DNA from: Myrica gale
Taxonomy: Eukaryota; Streptophyta; Magnoliopsida; Fagales; Myricaceae
NCBI GenBank assembly: GCA_963930655.1
Contig: OZ005602.1
Span: 22,333,840 to 22,397,839, forward strand
Reading direction: 5' to 3'
Length of the DNA stretch: 64,000 nt
The first letter of the stretch is position 1; every line of letters begins with the position of its first letter. Shown here in pieces: positions 57,511 through 64,000 of the stretch. The notes beneath the pieces are model-generated. The model was given only the letters and a program-made list of their open reading frames with translations, did no database searches and had not been told where the DNA came from. Both the position numbers and the translations under genes were made by a program.

Positions 57511-58841
57511 TGTTTACACAGAGTTGTTCAACCCAGAGGAAGCTTTACATGATTTGTATCAACTCTACTCAGTTTTATCAGTTATGTCAACCAGAGCTAC
57601 CACTTTAAAACAAATGTCCCAGCCAAACGTTAGATGTAAAGTACTTACAGCTACACAAGGAGCAAAAGTATAGTGGATGCCGCTTGCCCTAACTTCAAGT
57701 GCTGTTGCTTCCCCAATCTTCCGACACAAATCTGCATCCCTGTCCCAATGTCAAAACTATAAGCGGTTCTGAAGCTACAAGACCACTAACATTTCATTTG
57801 GCTACTAAGAATTTTGTAGAGAAGTAAAAGTACAAGAAGATTAGCTGCTATGGTTCTTTGTCATTTAGCTACAACAGAAATGAAATCATTGTTTGCCCCA
57901 TGTTCCAACTTCTAAATGATAAACCGAGGTTGTCTTTTTCAGCCTGCATTGTGACAAAATAGAGCTGTTCATGAAAAAAGGCATATTGAGTGATTCCTCT
58001 TCCCCTGCACCTGTTTTTTTTTGTGTGCATATTCCCCTGCTCCTGTTTGCTTGTGTCTCAAAGTAAGATTCAAAATATGTCCTTTTCTATGTTTTCTCTC
58101 CAGCAGTTTTATATCAATCGAATATTGCGTCAGCGAATACTGCTGCTGCTAGTATTGAAGCCAAAATTAAACGAAACAGTCGTTTGAATATTTTGTTGAG
58201 TATGTTTTAATTAAGTTGAAAAGTGACTACTTATCTAAGAAACCCAGGATCCGGAGACCGAGTGGGAAACTGACCTGGTAGCTCCAAGGCCAACATTGTG
58301 AGGAAATATAGTGGCACCATAGACGCAACAGTTTCCATGAACCGCATCAATCCCATATATTAGCGGTATTCCGAGCCGTGACTCAAGGGCCGACTTCTGA
58401 AACCCGTCAACCATTTCGGCCCAATCCGACGACAAAGCTTTCTCGAAGGGTCCATTGCCAGGAGCACTGAGCATACTTTCTACAAATAGTCCATCAATTG
58501 TATAACAGTGCATAGCTAAAACATATACCTAAATACAAAACCATCTAAATAGCTAGAAGTACACGCAAACTTCCATATTTTATTTGATGTCTCTACTGTA
58601 CGATAACTAAACTTGAGTGCATACACACCCACAAGCAAAAAGTAACTTTTACACTCAGAGAGAGGAGGGTACCGATGGAGAGGCCTTTGATGGCGTCGGG
58701 GGTGGCCACTTGGAGCTCAATCTGGGTCATCTGGCCGACCTTCTCTTCCAATGTCATTCGAGAAAGAAGGTCTTTGATACGAGCCTCTACGGGTGCTTTG
58801 GGGTCTCTGTAAACGCGATCTACGCCCGCCATCTCACTCAT

Positions 58842-59273
58842 TCTGATCAACCTTGTTAGCGTGGAGCCCAAACACGCAGACAGCAAGTGGACATTGACGC
58901 ATTGAGGAGGGAGGGTGAAATTATAGATATAGGGGGAGAATACGCATGTGAAAGGATTTGGTTCGGTTACTGTGATAACCAATTGGGCGAAGCACAATGA
59001 AAAAGTGCTGAGATTAAACACCAGAGATATGATGGTTGAGGAATTGCCACATCATTTAATGAATTTAACCCATAAGGCCGACCCGTTTGACTGATCAGAC
59101 CCGTGAGACCATCTCTCTCTGTCGTCTTCTCCATTTCGCACAGTTCGACAACTCCTATCAGGTAAAATATTCTTACCAAAACCACCACTGATTTCTTACG
59201 AAGCATTCTGCTTTCGAAACAGAATCTTGAGAACACTTCCAAACTCTTGGGCTTCGCAGGGTGCTGGACATGA
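58842..59273. other. Residual promoter region of GH3 copy 3
   Basis: About 430 bases between the ATG of copy 3 and the LTR of the copia element. No other feature seen. Any promoter elements further upstream are separated by the insertion. Confidence 0.5.
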
Positions 59274-62200
59274 TGTTATGACTTGTGCTGAATATTTTTG
59301 TATATCTTAAAATGAATAGCCTTACATCTGTTTATATACACGAATAAAACTAACTCAACTAACATAACTAACATAACGGCATAACTGCTATTCTAACAGA
59401 AGTAATATCCAGAACTTTCTTCTATCTAATACCCCCCTCAAGCTGGACTGTGTATATTAAGCAGTCCAAGCTTGGTAACAAGAAAGATAAATTTCTCAAA
59501 AACAAGAGGCTTCGTGAGTAGATCTGCGAGCTGATGTTCAGAGGTTACATGTAATGTCTTGATCAATTTCTGATGCACCATTTCTCGAACCAGATGACAG
59601 TCAATGTCGATATGCTTTGTTCGTTCATAGAATACCGGATTTGTTGCTATGTGAAGAGCAGCTTGGCTGTCACAAAATAATAATGCTGGTTGGGAATGAT
59701 CAATGAGAAGATCATGAAGAAGAACACGTAACCATTTTAGCTCACAACACGTCATAGCCATTGACCTATGCTCAGCCTCAGCTGAAGATCGACTGACCGT
59801 AACTTGTTTCTTAGATTTCCAGGATATAAGAGAGTCACCTAGGAAAATAGTGTACCCTGTGACAGACCTTCGGGTGTCTGGACATGCTGCCCAGTCAGCA
59901 TCACAAAAGGCCTTCAATTGAATTGTCGATGAACTAGATAAGAAAATGCCCTGCCCTGGAGAACCCTTCAGATATTTAACAACTCGAATGGCAGCATCAT
60001 GATGCAACTGGCGTGGCTGAGACAAGAACTGACTTAGAGAGTTAACAACAAAACTAATGTCAGGTCATGTGATAGTTAAATAGAGAAGTCTACCTACTAG
60101 CCTTCTATAAGAACTTGGGTCTGCAAGTAATGGACCATCAGCACTAGTAAGTCTGGAATTAGAGTCCATGGGAGTCCTAATGGGTTTAGCAGCTAATAAA
60201 CTCATATCTGCAATGATTTCCATGACATACTTTCGTTGACAAAGTGAAATACCCTGAGCAGATCGTGCAACCTCAAGTCCAAGGAAAAACTTAAGAGGAC
60301 CTAAGTCTTTAAGTTTAAAAACCGAGTCTAACCAAGTCTTCAAGGTGCTGACAGCAGCAGGAGAATTGCTAGCAAGGATGATATCATCCACATACACCAA
60401 AAGAGCAATGAAATCATCACTATTAGTCTTGATGAAGAGAGAGTAGTCAGACTTGGATTGTGTGAAACCATATGTAAGCAAAGTAGAGGAAAATTTAGAG
60501 AACCATTGTCTTCTGGCCTGCTTCAATCCATATAAGGATTTTTTAAGCTTACAAACCCTGTTATCACCCGGATGTGAAAAACTAAGAGGAAGCTTCATAA
60601 AAACCTCTTCTTCTAAATCCCCATGAAGAAAAGCATTGTTTACATCTAATTGATGTAATGACCATTTGTTAATAGCTGCTAATGCAAGAAGACACCTAAC
60701 TGTTGTGAGTTTTGCAACAGGGGAAAAAGTGTCAAAAAAAATCAATACCCTCTTGTTGGGTATAACCCTTTGCAACTAACCGAGCCTTGTGTCTTTCTAG
60801 TGTGCCATCAGCCCGAAATTTACATTTATATACCATTTGCACCCAATTGCAACCTTATCAGGAGGTAAATCAGTTAGTTCCCAAGTGTGGTTAAGTTCTA
60901 GAGCTGTAATTTCAGCTTGCATAGCTTCTCTCCAAGCAGCTGATTTAACAGCCTCATGATAAAATTTGGGTTCAACATGACTGGAAATGGATAAAGTATA
61001 TGCTTTATGATGTGGTGACAAACGATCATAAGGAAGATAAGAAGAAATGGGGTATAAAATGGAAGGAATAGACCCTGTACCTGAGGAGGCAGAATTTGAA
61101 TTGCTAAGTTGCACTTGTGCCATTTGACAATGAAAATGCTGCAAGTAAGCCGGCTGCCTTCTGATCCTGGAAGATTTTCTAATGGGTAATACAACAGGTG
61201 GCTGTGAGATGGAAGAATCAGTAAAGGTGGGTGAGAGGGACTGAAGTGAAGTTTGTGGTAATAATGGATCTGTGGGAGGGGACTCATGGAATTGTGATAA
61301 AGAATCTGATATAGTATTTGCAGGTGTGGTGACAACTGAATGTCTAGAAGGAAAATGACAATCGTCAAGAGATGTGGGGGGGGGGAGGTTAGGAAGAACT
61401 ATATCAGAAAGAATATCATCAGTGTCAGATGATGGAATAGACTGAAAAGGAAAAATTTGTTCATGGAAAATAATATCTCGGGAAACAAGAATTTTGTTGG
61501 TAGAAGTATCTAGAACTTTATATCCTTTTGTACCAGATGGATAGCCTAGGAAAATACCAGGAATAGATCTAGGATCAAATTTATTCCTAGAATTAGAGTG
61601 AGTAGAGACATAGGCTAGACAACCGAAAGTTTTGAAGTAGGAATAGTCTGGTGGTTTGTTAAAAACAAGTTCATAGGGTGATAAATTGTGAAGTAAGGGG
61701 GTTGGTAACCTATTGATAATATGGACAGCAGTAATTATGCAATGACTCCAAAAATAGATGGGAAGGTGTGCTTGAAACCGAAGTGATCTAGCTACATTAA
61801 GGATGTGTTGATGTTTCCTTTCTACTATAGAATTTTGTTGGGGAGTGTAAGCACAGCTCGTTTGGTGGATAATGTCATGGAGATTATAGAAGTCAGTCAT
61901 AGCAAATTCAAGTCCATTGTCAGAACGAATTATTTTAATGGACTGATTGAATTGTGTTTTAACTAGATGATAAAAGGACTGAAGATAGGATCTGGTCTCA
62001 GTTTTGTTTTTCATGAGATATATCCATGTACATCTTGAGAAATCATCAACAATAGAGAGAAAAAAATCGAAAACCATCATGAGAAGTGATAGGGAAAGGT
62101 CCCCAAATGTCACAATGGACAAGCTGAAAAATAGACTGAGTAGTAGAAAGACTATGCGAAAAAGGAAGTTTCCTTTGTTTGCTTAAGTGACAGATTGAAC

Positions 62201-64000
62201 AATGTGAAGGAGTAGAAAATTGAAACTGATGAACACTAGAAATAGGTAAGCTAGATTTTATTGATTGTAATCTGGAATCTGACAAATGTCCCAAACGACA
62301 ATGCCATAGAAAATGTGATTTATTTGAACTGACATTACAAGAAAAAGGCAGAGAATTAGAAGGTGCTGAACTCGGCAGAAACTGATATAGGCCTTGATGG
62401 AGCTTAGCAATTCCAATCGTTCTCCAGTGGGTAAGTTCCTGAATATAACAATAACCATGAAGAAAAATCAGATAACAAGAAATATCAGAAGTTAATTTAC
62501 TTACTGATATTAGATTGACAGAGAAATGAGGGATGTATAAGACTTTTGTGAGGACAAGATTGTCAGCAAGATATGCTGTGCCAATATGTGTGGCAACAAC
62601 AAATTGACCATTGGGAAGTTGGACTTGAATATTGACAGAGAAAACATTAGTCAATAGAGTGAGATTACTGACCATATGATCAGTAGCCCCTGTATCAAGA
62701 AGCCATGTTTTTGAAGAAAAACGATTATTTGGAGAAACTGTAAAAACAGAAGAATTTTTATGAATACCTGAGAAATTTGGTACAAGTGACGTGTTATCTG
62801 AATGAGAAGATGTATGATTGACAGAGGATGGGGGTGTGGAAATAGTGGATTGCTGCTGGAGAGAAGAGAGCAAATTCTGACACTGCTCTTGAATCATACC
62901 CAAATTGGGAGGCTGACTGATTATGCCCTGATTCGAATTGGCAAGATGAGCAGAAATAGGTTTGCCATTTGTAAATTTAAAACCAGGAGGGAAGCCATGT
63001 AGCCTGTGGCATTTATCAATAGTATGTCCAAGTTTACCACAGTGTGTACACTGAGGTTTGTTGAAAGACTTGCTATTTCCTCTAGTTCCTCGGCCATTGT
63101 CAATCTTCAAAGCCATTACAGCAGGTTGCGATTGAGTAGATTGAATACCAAGCTGTTCTTCCTCTTGTATAATAAGAGAGAACACTTTGTTGATATTAGG
63201 CAGTGGATCAGAAAGGAGGATCTGACCCCGGGCATGTGTGAACCTTTCATCAAGTCCCATCAGAAACTGTAGAATGAACTCTCGCTCTTGAGTTGCTATG
63301 ATTGATTGTGTGGCTTTACAATCTGAGCCACAAATGCAAGAATCAATCTTACAGTATGATTGCAGTTCATCCCAGTAGACTTTAAGCTTAGTAAAATAAC
63401 TACTGATAGATGAATTGCCTTGAGTGAGAGTGGCAAAATTCTGTCGAGTGTGAAAAACACGGGGTCCATTAGATTGAGTGAATCGTTCCCGTAGATCATT
63501 CCAAACATGCTGAATCGAATCAACATACATCACAGATCCAGCAATGTCCTTGGAAACAGAATTGAGCAACCATGATGTGACCATCATGTTGCATCTGAGC
63601 CAATTGAAGTGCAAAAGAACTTTCTGAGTTTGGTTTAGGAAGAGTACCATCTATGAATCCAATTTTGTTCTTGATTGTGAGGGTCATGAGCATAGAGCGA
63701 CTCCACTTTGAGTAATTCTGTGCACCTAGCAGAAGCTGTGACACAAGGATAGCTCCAGGATTCTCAGACTGATGCAAGGACAGAGGGTTAGATGGATTAT
63801 CTTTGATGAGTGAGAAGGAAGTAGGTGAGAATTGATGTTGAACTGGTGGTGGTGGAAGATTGGAGACTAGTGGTGAAGGAAGCAAAAGAGACTCTGGTTC
63901 TTCAGCCATGAAGAAGTTTCGTAGCTTTCAAGAAACAGAGGAAAGAAAATGTTGCGGAAGCTTTGAAAAATCAGAGAAAATCCTCTGATACCATGTTATG
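59274..64000 (-). mobile_element. Ty1/copia LTR retrotransposon, nearly complete but broken; runs off the window
   Basis: On the minus strand, 5' to 3': the last 7 bases of the 5' LTR (63994-64000); a primer-binding site TGGTATCAGAG (63983-63993); a gag region with a CX2CX4HX4C zinc knuckle near 63.0 kb; protease with DTGATDHM near 62.7 kb; integrase around 61.6-62.2 kb; reverse transcriptase with YVDDIIL near 60.4 kb; RNase H around 59.5-60.0 kb; a polypurine tract (GAGGGGGG) at 59432-59438; and the 3' LTR (59274-59431, 158 bp). Integrase before reverse transcriptase defines copia. The two LTR ends visible are identical over 7 bases. The polyprotein frame is interrupted at about four places, so this copy is a fossil. 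Age cannot be judged without the other LTR; the well-conserved motifs suggest it is not ancient. Confidence 0.92.

Larger units (their letters stand above)
52906..58841 (-). pseudogene. GH3 beta-glucosidase, copy 3 of 3, decayed and lacking the nucleophile
   Basis: Exons by homology: 58841-58673, 58479-58275, 57739-57649, 56288-56144, 55653-55410, 55026-54922, 54836-54654, 53730-53534 and 53399-52906. Splice sites remain GT..AG. Exon 4 is one base short, with DPRWGRCYE reduced to a shifted DSRWG. Exon 8 is five bases short in the codons for KSLVLLKNG. Exon 6 reads GFLISGWEGIDEL: the catalytic nucleophile Asp of the SDW motif is Gly (GAC to GGT, two base changes). In exon 5 GGT has become GGC and the Y.DC motif reads YPVC. 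Thus even without the frame breaks, hydrolytic activity would be expected to be lost. A partial extra exon 8 lies in intron 7. The C-terminal exon is open and well conserved (WLPGSEGGG), so decay is fairly recent or uneven. Confidence 0.85.

Noticed and set aside
1-64000. CRISPR arrays, bacterial-type operons, rRNA or clear tRNA genes
   Set aside because: None seen; the only tRNA-like sequences belong to SINEs.

Overview
The window is nuclear DNA of a flowering plant, most likely a eudicot. Genes carry GT..AG introns, intergenic DNA is AT-rich and full of small transposons, and the proteins belong to plant-only families (OCTOPUS/DUF740, NRT1/PTR, DIVARICATA-type MYB, plant GH3 exo-beta-glucanase). 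The species cannot be named from the sequence alone.

Left part (0-10 kb): a single-exon OCTOPUS-like gene (+), a broken copy of a small plant protein gene (-), and an intact four-exon NPF8/PTR1-PTR5-type peptide transporter of 574 aa (-). From 9 to 22 kb there is a gene-poor gap holding foldback MITEs of several superfamilies (one nested in another) and a tRNA-derived SINE. At 23.5-24.8 kb lies an intact two-exon DIVARICATA-like MYB gene (+). A SINE-like element, a TRIM-type miniature LTR element and a 1.6 kb non-autonomous DNA transposon fill 25.4-28.2 kb.

Right part (31-59 kb): three head-to-tail GH3 beta-glucosidase/exo-glucanase genes on the minus strand, each with the same nine-exon layout. 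Copy 1 (31.1-39.0 kb) is open throughout (608 aa) but has lost the ancestral start codon and must begin a few codons downstream. Copy 2 (42.5-48.7 kb) has one 4-bp deletion in exon 6. Copy 3 (52.9-58.8 kb) has two small frameshifting deletions, a partly duplicated exon 8 and the catalytic nucleophile Asp changed to Gly. The introns of copy 1 gained a solo LTR, a MITE and a poly-A retroposon that copy 3 lacks, so copy 3 serves as an empty-site reference. A nearly complete but broken Ty1/copia element runs from 59.3 kb to the window edge, ending about 430 bp upstream of the copy 3 start codon.

The genes do not form a pathway: two are vascular/developmental (OCTOPUS-like, MYB), one is a plasma or vacuolar membrane peptide transporter, and the GH3 cluster acts on beta-glucans or beta-glucosides. 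Their order (OCTOPUS-like, PTR, DIV-MYB, and GH3 cluster) resembles known Arabidopsis neighbourhoods, which suggests an old conserved block swollen by transposons. No bacterial-type system, CRISPR array or clearly novel multi-gene system was found; the most informative signal is the GH3 cluster caught at three stages of decay.
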